From contig JAAOMT010000063.1 of the NCBI GenBank assembly GCA_016748015.1, forward strand, positions 1,733-22,873: a stretch of 21,141 nucleotides of DNA, read 5' to 3'. Origin of the DNA: Geosiphon pyriformis (taxonomy: Eukaryota > Glomeromycota > Glomeromycetes > Archaeosporales > Geosiphonaceae). Position 1 is the first letter of the stretch, and each line of letters begins with the position of its first letter. The notes beneath the pieces are model-generated. The model had not been told where the DNA came from. It did no database searches and was given only the letters and a program-made list of their open reading frames with translations. The position numbers and the translations under genes are program-made. Of this stretch, positions 11,306 to 20,503 are shown piece after piece.

Positions 11306-13200
11306 TATTAAAATAAAAAAAACATTAGAGATTCCAAGCCAAAGCACAATTAATTCAATTTTACTAAAACTAAATTAACCAAAATCTTAAGAGTTATTAT
11401 TTTTGATTTCAAGCTATTTATTTTAGTAATCAGAATTTTTAAGCTATTTAAACTTAAATCCAAAACCTTATTTTTTATAACTAAAAAAGGAAAAATGAGT
11501 AATACTAATAGGTTTTTTAAAACCATATTCAAATTCAAATTCAAATTCAATAGTACAAAAACAATTAAAAAAAAAAATTAAGAAACAAATACTAAAAACA
11601 CCAGATTTATAACACTTAATTTTTTCATAATTTCCAATATTCAATTAGCCAAAAGCTCTAAAAAACATTCTAAAAAAGCTAAATAAGTTACAATAAAAGA
11701 ATTGTCTTAACCAACCAATAAATTTCATTTATTATGAAAAATATTAAAAAGAAGAAATCCAAAACTAGAATTAAAACAAGTATTATTAGTAAAAACAGTA
11801 AATAAAACTACTTGCACTTATAATTTGTTACTAAAAGTAGCAAAACAAAAAATAAAAACATTTTTTTAACATATAATCTAATCAATTAAAGACAATTTTT
11901 ATCTAAAGCAATTTTTTTATATGTTTTCAAAAAAAACAAGATAAAAATATCTAATATATTACACTTTAAATTAAATGTTTAAATTGTTCACACTTTTTAT
12001 ATTAAACCAAATCCATTTTAATCTAAGAGAGTTTTACACTACCAAAAATTGACTCTGTATAAAAAACAAACTCTAGTTTTTTATTTAATTCAAAACCAAT
12101 TACAGTATAACAAATTTTATTGCCAAAATTAAATTATTAATTTATAATATAAGTTTTTTTACAAGTTTTTTTTAATAAAGCACCAAGATTATAAACAGTT
12201 GTTTTTACAAACAAAGTAAACAAAAACATCTTAAACCAGTTCTTAAATATTCAAACATTACAATTTTTTAGTCTTACTATAGGTATTAAATCTTTTTTAA
12301 TTAAGAATAACTACTTTACTGTTAACTAATTTGCTTAAACTGATTTGGTGAACTTTATTATAGCCTTTTGTCATAGTTTAATTAATTACAATTGAATTAA
12401 CTTAATTTGACTAAACTCAGATACTACAGTAATAATTATTTTTTTTAATATATTTATAAAAATATTTTAATTATTATAGCTTAATCTGATCTAATTTTTT
12501 GTTTTTTAATATTACTGTTTATAATGTTTTTTTTTTAATCAATAATATGACTTTTTTTATGTTTTTTTTTTATGTAAATATATATTTAATTATCTTTTCA
12601 AATTTTGAAAGAGTACTAATCCTCCTAAAACTATTAATTATTAAAAAAATTTTTCAAATTTTTTGAGTTTTGTCTATTGTTAATTTGTTTTCTACTACTA
12701 ATAAATTAATATATAAGGCAAAAAATTTTTTAATAACCACTTTTACTTAAGTTTTAACAATTTTAGAATTAATTTATTTCTTGTTTAAAGATATATTGAA
12801 AAAAGATAGAAGGAATTTGATCTCTTTTTTCATGTTAAAGTTAAGAAAACCAAGAAAAATACCATAAATTGTGTTAGTATTTATTCTATTAACTTTAAAA
12901 ATAGTTGCTATTAAACCTAAAAAAGATTTACTATTAACACTTTCTATAATAAAATTATTTTTACTACTACTAAACTTACTGTTCAAATCTGAATATATAC
13001 TACCAAAATCTGATTTGACCAATAATATATCTTTTTTATCATTTAAATATTTAATATTACCAAAAATAACTCTTTTTTCTGAAAAAAAAAGTCATTAACT
13101 AGATCATAAAAAGCCCCTTTGAACATTTTTTTTTAAATATACTATTGCTTAAAACAGTTTTTAAGTTTATAATAAAGAAATTATTAAATTAAAAAATATT
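11306..13200 (-). pseudogene. LINE B ORF1, heavily degraded
   Basis: The N-terminal part (13022-12774) reads VKSDFGSIYSDLNSKFSSS and later RINTNTIYG and SLNKK. These align with LINE C segments RINTGLVCD and FLDKK, placing B in the same subfamily as C. The RRM region survives as FSQIKLIQL, and the segment FTLFVKTTVYNLGALLKK matches LINE C's FTLPIKTTAHNLGTFF. The CCHC knuckle is reduced to KCEQFKHLI followed by LKC-like sequence (11998-11958). The C-terminal helix ITKINSLKSKIITLK (11550-11350) matches LINE A's TTKIGGLKSKMMALE. Stops and shifts are frequent. End points are approximate, as no start codon can be fixed. Confidence 0.72.
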
Positions 13201-13329
13201 AATAAATAAATAACAAAAAAAACAAAAAACTTTTTTTACAAAATTATGCTCTTTAGGAAATTTAAAACATAAAAAAGAAAGAAGTTTATTAATAATTTTG
13301 TAAAAAATATAAAGTATTAATATAAAAAA

Positions 13330-14545
13330 AACTTTTTTTTTTTCTTTGTTCAAATTCTCCAAAAAACAATTTTTTGAAAAAAAAGTTTTTGTTTTTTATC
13401 TTACTTGTTTTATTATTTTCAACATTTTTCAAGCTAATAATCTTTTTGTAGTGGACCTGAAAGCTGCTTCAAATAGCAGTATATTTAAGAAAAAGACTCC
13501 AAAAGGTGCTCTTCATGATTCAGTTGATGGTATTTTTTTCCAAAAGAAAAAAGTTTTAGTTGGTAATGTTAAGCATTCTGAAGATTAAAAAAATATTTTT
13601 CTGGTTAAATCTAGTTATATTGATGATATCTATTCGAATATAGACAGTGTTTTTGGTAATAGTGAAAATAATAATGTTTTATTTAGTGTTAGCAATAGTT
13701 TTTTTTTTAGTTTGGCAGCAAACATCCTTAAAGCTAAAAGAATTAATACTGGTCTGGTCTGTGACTCCTCTCTTAGTTCAATTGATTATGGCATGGATAA
13801 AGATGGTGACTTCTTTCTTCCTTTTAAAATATTTCTTGACAAAAAAAAGGTTGATTCTAAAATTTTTAAAACTCAGGTTAAAGTATCTGTTAACAAATTC
13901 TTTGTTCTTGATATCAATCTTAGTACTATAGAAGGAAAATCTGTTATGGCAAAGACATAGGCTGTTAGAAAATTGTTTTTATCAATTAATAGTTTTGGAA
14001 AGGGCCACTACTTCTTCAAAATTTAAAGAAATCATCAGATCTACCTTTACTTCAGAGATTAGCATAAAGAAAGCCATTTCATTGGCCAAAAAAAATGAGA
14101 TTATTGTAAATGTCAATGTCAAAAAACAAAAAATGCATTCAGATCAGGCTGTGGTCATTAAAAAAATTCTCATAGATATGCCAAAGAAAATGATTGTCAC
14201 TGCAATATCCAAATTTAGTGAAATTAAGTCGATCAAAATTTAGTTGATTAGAATGTGGCAGATGACTGTAATAGAATTTGCCAAATTGGGTTAAACTTAA
14301 CAATTGGCTGCTAAATGATTCTTCTTGATTGAAAAAAATTCAGTATGTATAGCTATGGCTATAAAAGATTGTAATATTTGGGCATTCAGAAATCAGTTCA
14401 AGACTCTGTTGTTTACTTTGCCTATAAAAACAACTGCTCATAATTTGGGCACTTTTTTTGGAAAGAGTTGATAATAAAACATGCATTATTAATTGATTAT
14501 TTAATACTGACAATTAGGTTCACTATGCTGTGATCAGTATTATTC
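13330..14545 (+). mobile_element. LINE C: 5' fragment of a LINE
   Basis: The fragment begins with a pyrimidine-rich stretch and contains only leader and the first two-thirds of ORF1, so it has a 5' end but no 3' end. Normal LINE truncation removes 5' sequence, so the loss of everything downstream points to later interruption or deletion. An LTR element starts about 50 bases further on. Its leader aligns with the inverted leader of LINE B (for example a CTTT-rich run, then a T-rich segment before LKAASNSS / LKNCFKQ). It is less AT-drifted than LINE B. Confidence 0.78.
13346..14540 (+). pseudogene. LINE C ORF1, truncated and interrupted
   Basis: One frame runs from about 13346 to 13958 with a stop near 13586. 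It includes KKKTPKGALHDSVDG, ANILKAKRINTGLVCDSSL and FVLDINLSTIEGKS. A one-base shift in an A run at about 13998 moves to a second frame, FKEIIRSTFTSE then the RRM-like VVIKKILIDMPKKMI and FSEIKSIKI (about 14144-14300). Stops at 14241, 14292, 14298 and 14316 fall at likely Gln or Trp positions. The frame continues through IWAFRNQFKTLLFTLP and TTAHNLGTFF. After another shift near 14470, KTCIIN and VHYAVI are the last recognisable parts. No CCHC knuckle is present because the copy stops before it. This is ORF1 of the LINE B subfamily, which differs from LINE A in its N-terminal half. Confidence 0.78.
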
Positions 14546-14595
14546 ATAAAATATAGAAATTATATTAGTATATAAATTAATCAATCAGAAATAGA

Positions 14596-15055
14596 TGTAG
14601 TAAAATAAATTCTAGGATTCCTCTTAGAGAAATTACAGGATTTCAGAAATTACAGAATTCTTATATAAAGAATCATGAGATTTCAGAATTCCAGGATTTC
14701 TCTCAAGGAATTGCAGGATTCCAGAAATTTTAGAATTTTTGGTGAGAAAAATTGAAGAATTAAAGAATCTCAAATGTGTATATATAACAGTAGTATTAAA
14801 AGCAAAAAAACAAATCTCTTAGTTTAAACTTTCCTTCTTATCTATTTCTTAATTACTTTAAGAATAGTTTATATTTATTGAAGTGAAATTATCAAATTAT
14901 TAATAAAATACTTATCTATATCCAATTCATATTATTATTACTTGATTGAGAAATATTCATCAAACTCTAATTATCAATACTTTATGTTAATAGCTACTAA
15001 TACTTAACAATACTGAAACAATAGCTCTTAATTACAGCTATTAATAGAATACCAA
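14596..15055 (+). repeat. Probable 5' LTR
   Basis: It starts TG, has a U3-like part with repeated CAGAAATT/CAGGATTTC motifs (14611-14742), a TATA-like sequence, and an AATAAA at 14902-14907, in the order expected of U3-R-U5. The 3' edge is uncertain. It is placed before the T-rich leader that precedes gag, since no second LTR exists in the window and no primer binding site could be identified confidently. Confidence 0.5.
14776..14790 (+). promoter_or_regulatory. TATA-like box in the LTR
   Basis: TGTATATATAACAG lies just downstream of the repeated U3 motifs and upstream of the AATAAA signal. This is the position expected for an LTR core promoter. In such AT-rich DNA a TATA match alone is weak, so the position is the main support. 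Confidence 0.4.
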
Positions 15056-15199
15056 CTTAATTGCTTTGAACTAATTTTTTTATTTTTTTTTATTTGTTTT
15101 ATTGTTTACTAATTAATCAAAAATCAATACACAGAATTAATAACATCAAAGAAACTGGTAAAAGATCTGTAAAACAAGGATAGAACACTTGCAGAATTG

Positions 15200-17200
15200 A
15201 GAATAGCTTACTAGGAAGATTACTGACTACCACACTGAGAAAAAAATTCAATGAAATTGCAATTTTGAAAGACTACTGAAAACACATTATTAAATCTTTG
15301 TCTATTATAAAAAAACTCAACCAAAATCTTCAGATTACTATAACCTTTAAATATCATTATTATATCAGCTATTAAATACCAAGTTATGGGTTTGCTATTT
15401 GCTTTAAGACTCCAAATAATCATCTGTAACATTTGGTGCTTCTTATAAAGTATAATCTTACAGAAAACCAGCACCAATACACAACTAATTAAAAGTGGTA
15501 TAATCAAAAATAATAAGGACAAACTATTTAAAATTTGCCAAATTCTTATTTTAATATTATAACTAATACTTGGGATTAAACAACAACCATTATCCAGCAG
15601 AATCAGTTTTTAACTTTTATGTCAACAAAAAAATCAAAATTTTTTAGAAGAACTAGTTAACATTAAAGCAGCAAGAGAAAATTTCTACACAGAATTAATT
15701 TAACACACTAGTTTATCATGAAATTACAGTTTTGCACCAATTATTTGTAAGATCAATTAAAAAATTGAGAGGTATATTCAATAACAATTTTCTATTACCT
15801 ATATGAACAAAGGCAAAAAAAAACTACAAATACTAGCAGTAACACTTAATAAAATACAACTACTCACTTGAAAAAAAACCAGAATCAAGTTACTAATCAA
15901 TTTATCATACTATTATATACTTAAAAATGTTATCAACATCTTATTAGCAGGTGCATCAACATCAAATGCAAAATTATTATTAGCTCAACTTTTATTCCAA
16001 AGTAAACAAAAGAAAGCAGAATTATTGAGAACTTATGATAATAACTTTGAAGAATTCAAATCATGATTACCAATACCATTAGGATTTTAATTACTATCAC
16101 TTCAACCAAGTTTCAGAACCACAAATCCTTGAAAAGTATTGGAACCAGAAAAAAAGAAAAATAACAATTAAGAATTTAATTATCAAAACCTGATTGTAGA
16201 AAACCTGGAAATTGAAACTCCAAATATTCAAACTTAACAAAATCAGAATAATTTCAACTTCAATACTATTAATCAACACTTATTTTCAGTAATTGTAATT
16301 AATCAACCACCAATTGAACCAATTGCTGAACCACTCCAATAGTTGCAACCACAACTACAACAACAATTTCAACAGCTCCAACAACCAATTACACCAATGG
16401 CATATGTCCCAATTACCAAAATAAAAAAATTTACTGACAAAAAAGATAACACCCAAGTATGGCTCAATAATTTGAAAAAAGCCATCACAACCAATAGATA
16501 AAATGATGCTAGAGCATTATAGGCAATCTTATATTTTCTACAGAACATTGCTAATTCATAATATTAGAGTTTGGCAAATAAACCCCAAAACTTTAATGTC
16601 TTTAAACTTGAGTTTCTAAGATATTTTAGTAATAATAACAGTATTAACCACTTGGTTAATACTTTTACCACCATAAAACAAGAAGATGTCAAAGTAGTTA
16701 CTACTTACTTGGAATGTTTTCATAGAAATCTGCACCAGATTCAAGCAATTAATGCCAACTATTTTACAGTGCCACAAATTTTGAATCAGTTTATCCATGG
16801 CCTGTGTAGTAGCATCCTCTAATGAATATGTCTATTGTATTTGGCAGACCTTTAAGCTGTGGTTACTTATGCCAGAGATTTTAAAGCAGCTGAACTTAAA
16901 ACTAATCACATTCAAGCCATCAATTTAGTAATAAATAGATCATCTAACTTGGATTCTAAATTGAAACAATTCAGTAATTTTATCAACCAGAAAATCGAAA
17001 AATACTTAGTTAACAATTAGGCAATTTATCAACCACTATAGTGATACAATAACTCAAGAAATTCAAATTGTTTTCAAAATCAGTTATGTCTATTGTCATC
17101 AACAAATTAGTTGTGATAGCAAAAAACACATGTCTGCCACTGCTGTGGTAAACAGGTACACTTAAAAATAGATTGCCAATTAAGATTAGATAACCAACAA
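15200..17200 (+). pseudogene. gag of the gypsy element, interrupted
   Basis: Gag forms the particle and binds RNA. An ATG at 15619 gives MSTKKS, then a shift in A/T runs (about 15629-15645) leads to LEELVNIKAARENFY. One frame then continues to the nucleocapsid. It reads LLAGASTSNAKLLLAQL (from 15941), a Gln/Pro-rich linker (16296-16390), PITPMAYVPITKIKKFT, and the retrotransposon-gag-like core LANKPQNFNVFKLEFLRYF and QILNQFIHGLCSSIL (16571-16822). The CCHC knuckle is at 17135-17176 (CHCCGKQVHLKIDC; C-x2-C-x4-H-x4-C). Stops at likely Trp and Gln codons interrupt the core (for example near 16500 and 16560). A frame in register with the ATG extends upstream to about 15200 (RLLTTTLRKKFNEIAILKDY), interrupted only by stops of the same kind, so gag may start earlier than 15619. 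Confidence 0.72.
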
Positions 17201-18120
17201 TTAGGAAGCCAATATCAAAACTCTGATTGCTGATTTCAAACTTCAAACCATTATCCAAATCAAGATCAATATCAACAACATTACCCATCAATAACACAAC
17301 AATTATACTTATTTTCAATCTATCAGGTACCAGCATTTATAATCTATTAACCACTACAGTCACAAATAATTTATCAAACTTTACTAATTCAAACACTGTC
17401 ATCAAACTCAGCTTAATTAGTCATTGGAACCCAAAGACTAAGAGTTATTCATATCTAACAAAACTGAAGATCAGCAATGGTCATGCACCAACCAATTCTC
17501 AGTTCTTCAACCCAATTATTAGGATTATAACAGTGGAGTTTAGAAACCAGATATATTTAAAACCTAAATTTCCAGAACTATTTAAGTCTTCTGGTTACTC
17601 CAGAAGATACTACATCTAACAACCAGAAGACCAACCAAAAACTACTTACTAATAATATACTTCCAGCAACCATTACTGAAGACAAATTACTGTCAGTCAT
17701 CTTTCCCTTTAAACTTGAAAAATCAACTATATTACTTTTTAGTGAAGCTGCTCTTAACACCAAACTTATTACTACAATATATACTAACACCAAAGTTGAT
17801 GACCATCACATCAAATTAATTTTAGACAGCAGATCAGCAGGCAGCATTATTACATGACAACTCATGGACCAATTAGGTCACTGAATTGATTGCACTATTA
17901 GAATTCGAATCATCCTTGCTAATAGAGTGACAAAAATTCTAATTGGCAAAATAAATAACTTCTTGTTTGAAGTCAATAGCATCAATGTATCAATCAAAGT
18001 TCTTGTCATAGAAGTCATTCAGTATCAAGCTTTAATTGGTAATAACTGGTTGTTTAAGACAAACACTGTGCTTGACTAAACTATTCAGGAATTGTAATTC
18101 AGCTAAAATGACCAGCACAT
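17201..18120 (+). pseudogene. Gypsy aspartic protease region
   Basis: After a Gln- and Pro-rich linker in the same frame as the gag knuckle, the sequence reads VIFPFKLEKSTILLFSEAAL and then HHIKLILDSRSAGSIIT. The catalytic retropepsin motif D-S/T-G is DSR here (Asp 17825-17827, third codon AGA), so the active-site Gly is lost by a G-to-A-type change. The second half, VLVIEVIQYQALIGNNWLFK, is the conserved hydrophobic-Gly strand and the following segment of this protease family. Stops interrupt it within and after the domain (for example before QLMDQLGH). An alternative open frame over 17227-17619 lacks any such similarity. Confidence 0.78.
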
Positions 18121-18394
18121 TTGAGTATCAGTCATATATGATTATTTCAGACCAGCCAATACTACTTAAGTCCTACTAATTAATTTAAAAGAAGAGAAAA
18201 AAAGACCTATCTAAGAAGCCTACCAAGTTTTATAAGCTGACAAAAACCACAACAACTTACTACTAATGTCTACATAGGAGAAAAAAAGAAAAAGAAAGAA
18301 AAGAAAGGAAAAAAATTTCCAAGCAACAATATCCATTTATACTTTGTACACTACCAATCACTCCAGTTCAACCTACCATTGACCCAAATTAATG

Positions 18395-18628
18395 TGCATT
18401 AATTGTGGCAAAAAATTGTTGACAATGGGCACATGTTATAATAACAATAAAAAATAGCCAACAGTGACAAAATATTACTGTTACCTATGTATCTTTGAAT
18501 GCTTTGGATGACCTAAGAGACAGAGAAAATAGAACAACAAACCATGTCTCACTTGTGAGAAGATTTTTTTAGACAAAAAAATATGGAATGCCATTCCAGG
18601 GCAAGAGAAAACATGTGACAAATTGTGC
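18395..18628 (+). pseudogene. Cys-rich module between protease and dUTPase
   Basis: In the same frame as the protease there are at least ten Cys codons in about 78 residues, mostly as pairs: CINC, a single C in GTCYN, YCYLC, FECFG, PCLTC and TCDKLC. The spacing suggests two or more zinc-ribbon or treble-clef type fingers. One W-containing segment (KKIWNAIPGQ) sits between the last pairs. Three stops interrupt it at likely Arg, Trp or Gln positions. The module follows a Lys/Glu-rich tract (about 18190-18315) and precedes an acidic, helical-looking region. I do not recognise a named domain. It is not a normal part of gypsy pol, but I recall similar sequence in related fungal elements. Confidence 0.6.
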
Positions 18629-19039
18629 CAATATATAATTCTAATTAACAACTAGGTAAGAAAAGAAATGCTAATAAACACTGCCTAAAGAAGAGCAGTA
18701 AAACAATTAGATGGTTGTTCACACAATGATGATAAAATATGGCAAATAGTTCTTGCCAAAATTAAAGACATATTATCAGAAGAAATAAGACAAATTAAAA
18801 ACAACTCATCTGAATTCATTGAATTTGATTGGACTTTAAATCCTGATGTTGTCTTAGATCTCATAAATTCAGAACAATTCCACAAACACTACCAAAAATT
18901 AGCATTTACTAGAAAAGAGCAAGAATAGCAATTAGAACAATTAAATACAAAACTCTGTAAACATTGCCTTATTCTCAATGATTTTAAGTATTGTAATAAT
19001 TGTAATGTTGTTTACAATCCATCATCACACATAATCTAC

Positions 19040-19670
19040 ATGATTCCAGAAAAAGAAGAACCAATCAACAGCTGTGCATTGAAATTGGAATCAACATTTA
19101 ATTTTGATTCAAACTCCAACAATAATAACAACAATAATGATTTCAGTTTTATTCAAAATGACAATGATAACAATGATAATTTGAACTCTAATTCAAACTT
19201 CAAACAATACATTGTGCTCTTTGATCTTTCTAAAGAGCAAGAACTCAAATGGTTCAGTGATAATGATGAAGATATTATGCCAGAATATTTACATAATACT
19301 AATGCAGGATTTGATTTGAGATATTCCAGAAAAGATGTCATTAAATTGAAACCACATTTATGCATCTGTATTAATATGAAAGTAGTACTGGAAATCTCAA
19401 TAACAACAATAGTTTAACCAAAAAAAAGATTAATATTAAAGAAAAAATAATTGATGCAGAATATGTGGAAAATATTATTGCAATACTACAAAATAACTCA
19501 AAAAGACCTATATTATAAAGTCAAACAAAAAGATAGCACAGACAATATTTTTGTTTTTGGTTAAAATAACTTAGTTAGTAATAGTAAAAAACAAGAAAAA
19601 ATTAAGGATAACAGCAAGAAGAATAAGTAGATTCAAATCTATAAGTAGAATAGATATATCAGTTAACATG
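19040..19670 (+). pseudogene. dUTPase domain of the gypsy element, broken
   Basis: dUTPase hydrolyses dUTP to dUMP, and some retroelements carry one within pol to limit uracil in their DNA. An Asn/Asp-rich low-complexity stretch (19107-19200) precedes KWFSDNDEDIMPEYLHNTN. Motif 1 is AGFDL (19304-19318) and is followed by LKPHLCICINMKVVLEI. The phosphate-binding RSSLA-type motif 2 is missing: the frame ends at 19415-19417 and resumes in another frame at LTKKKINIKEK. Motif 3 survives as IIDAEYVENIIAILQ (19447 onward). A second shift (about 19500-19530) leads to KKIAQTIFLFLVKI and ITARRISRFKSISRID, where the Gly-rich motif 5 (GFGSTGR-type) has become RFKSISR. The enzyme is dead. Confidence 0.78.
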
Positions 19671-20503
19671 GCAGAAAAAAAAGCAATTAACAAAAGAGAA
19701 ATTATCTCTATCTGTCAATTAATTTTCATTCTGCCATATAACCAGTACATGTTAATCATAGAAAAGAAAGTAAAGGAACAAGCTTAAATTTTTGAAGTTA
19801 AAACTACCATCTGTAAATCCAGAAAAATTGGATTCATTAATCTTTATATACTAGCCAAAAGCCTAAAACACATTAAAATGTCTATTCACAATACAATAAG
19901 AGACATTATTGAAATACCAAAAAAAATTACCATTAAATATTTAAGCACTGAAGTAAAAAACCAACTGCCAAACACTATTTCAAATTTCTTACAACTGTGC
20001 AGATATGTAAATATCACATTACAAACAATATATGGACAAGAAAAATGTTATTTGTTCCAGCCAGAACAATTAGAACAAATGAACTTGAGAAATCTAGACT
20101 CACTATAACATATGCAACTCAAAATACTACTTAATAATTTCACTAATATCTTTGCCAGTGAAAATGAATTTGGCAGAATAGACATCATTTAATACCAGAT
20201 CAAGACAGAAAATACCATATTAGTCAAACAAAAAACAGATAGAGTACCACCAGCAAGCCATGAAATCATCTAACAGGAAATAAACCAGATGTTAAACAAT
20301 GAGTTAATTCAATTATTAATGAGTATATGGTCATTATTAGTGGTACTAGTCTGTAAAAAGAATGAAAAAATCCACTTTTGTGTAGATTACAGAAAACTTA
20401 ATAGAATAATTCATAAAGACAACTACCCCACTTTATGTATTTAAGTATTATTTAATGTTTTTAGAGAAAAAAAATAGTTCTTAACATTGGATCTAGATAG
20501 TGA
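19671..20503 (+). pseudogene. Start of gypsy reverse transcriptase, cut by the terminal array
   Basis: After dUTPase, a linker reads KKAINKREIISICQLIFI, YLSTEVKNQLPNTISNFLQL (19878-20108 open part), then NLRNLDSL. The RT N-terminus follows: ELIQLLMSIWSLLVVLVCKK, then FCVDYRKLNRIIHKDNYPT, a hallmark of Ty3/gypsy RT (usual form VDYR-LN---KD-YP). RT motif A is reached as FLTLDLDSD with its catalytic Asp. A TAG follows where this family usually has Tyr of GYW, and at 20504 the hexamer array starts. The YxDD motif, RNase H and integrase are absent. The frame differs from the protease frame because of the two dUTPase shifts. Confidence 0.82.

Larger units (their letters stand above)
7517..13285 (-). 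mobile_element. LINE B: strongly AT-drifted LINE, 3' end missing
   Basis: Read on the minus strand, this long gene-poor tract is a LINE related to A and C, recognisable only at protein level. Landmarks in order are: the ORF1 N-terminus (about 13125-12774), RRM-like and following sequence (about 12420-12050), a CCHC remnant (11998-11958), an endonuclease start (about 11280-11040), the conserved pre-RT segment (10035-9904), RT FIDD (9008-8997) and the RNase H start YTD (7911-7897). Spacing between landmarks matches LINE A closely, so large internal deletions are unlikely. It ends inside RNase H next to the LINE A tail, so about 1 kb of its 3' end is absent. A sampled line (9901-9960) is 20% GC, against about 40% in a sampled LINE A line (2641-2700). 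Confidence 0.82.
14596..20503 (+). mobile_element. Ty3/gypsy-like LTR retrotransposon with dUTPase, 3'-truncated
   Basis: The element begins with an LTR-like block starting TGTAG and continues through gag (CCHC), protease, a Cys-rich module, dUTPase and the N-terminal part of reverse transcriptase. The rest of RT, its RNase H, integrase and the 3' LTR are absent because the telomere-like array begins at 20504. Gag, protease and the first half of dUTPase lie in one reading frame (frame of position 17135), so gag-pol may have been a single polyprotein. Later frame changes lie at about 19418 and about 19500-19530. The domain set and order match, from recall, a gypsy family abundant in arbuscular mycorrhizal fungi. 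Without a 3' LTR, the LTR boundary cannot be checked. Confidence 0.82.

Noticed and set aside
12871-13098. Plus-strand open frame of 75 codons
   Set aside because: It is antisense to LINE B ORF1, whose minus-strand translation (SIYSDLNSKFSSS and RINTN) matches LINE C.
14640-14730. Heat-shock-element-like repeats in the LTR
   Set aside because: The TTC and GAA blocks are spaced by one base in TTTCAGAATTCC and not by two, so they do not fit the GAAnnTTC pattern.
17227-17619. Open frame of 130 codons on the plus strand over the gag-protease linker
   Set aside because: It lies in a different frame from the CCHC knuckle (17135) and the protease (17825), which share one frame through this stretch. 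That frame, with its Q- and P-rich linker and FPFKLE segment, is the better coding candidate.
18685-18885. Minus-strand 66-codon open frame
   Set aside because: It is antisense to the gypsy polyprotein region between the Cys-rich module and the dUTPase, which reads coherently on the plus strand.
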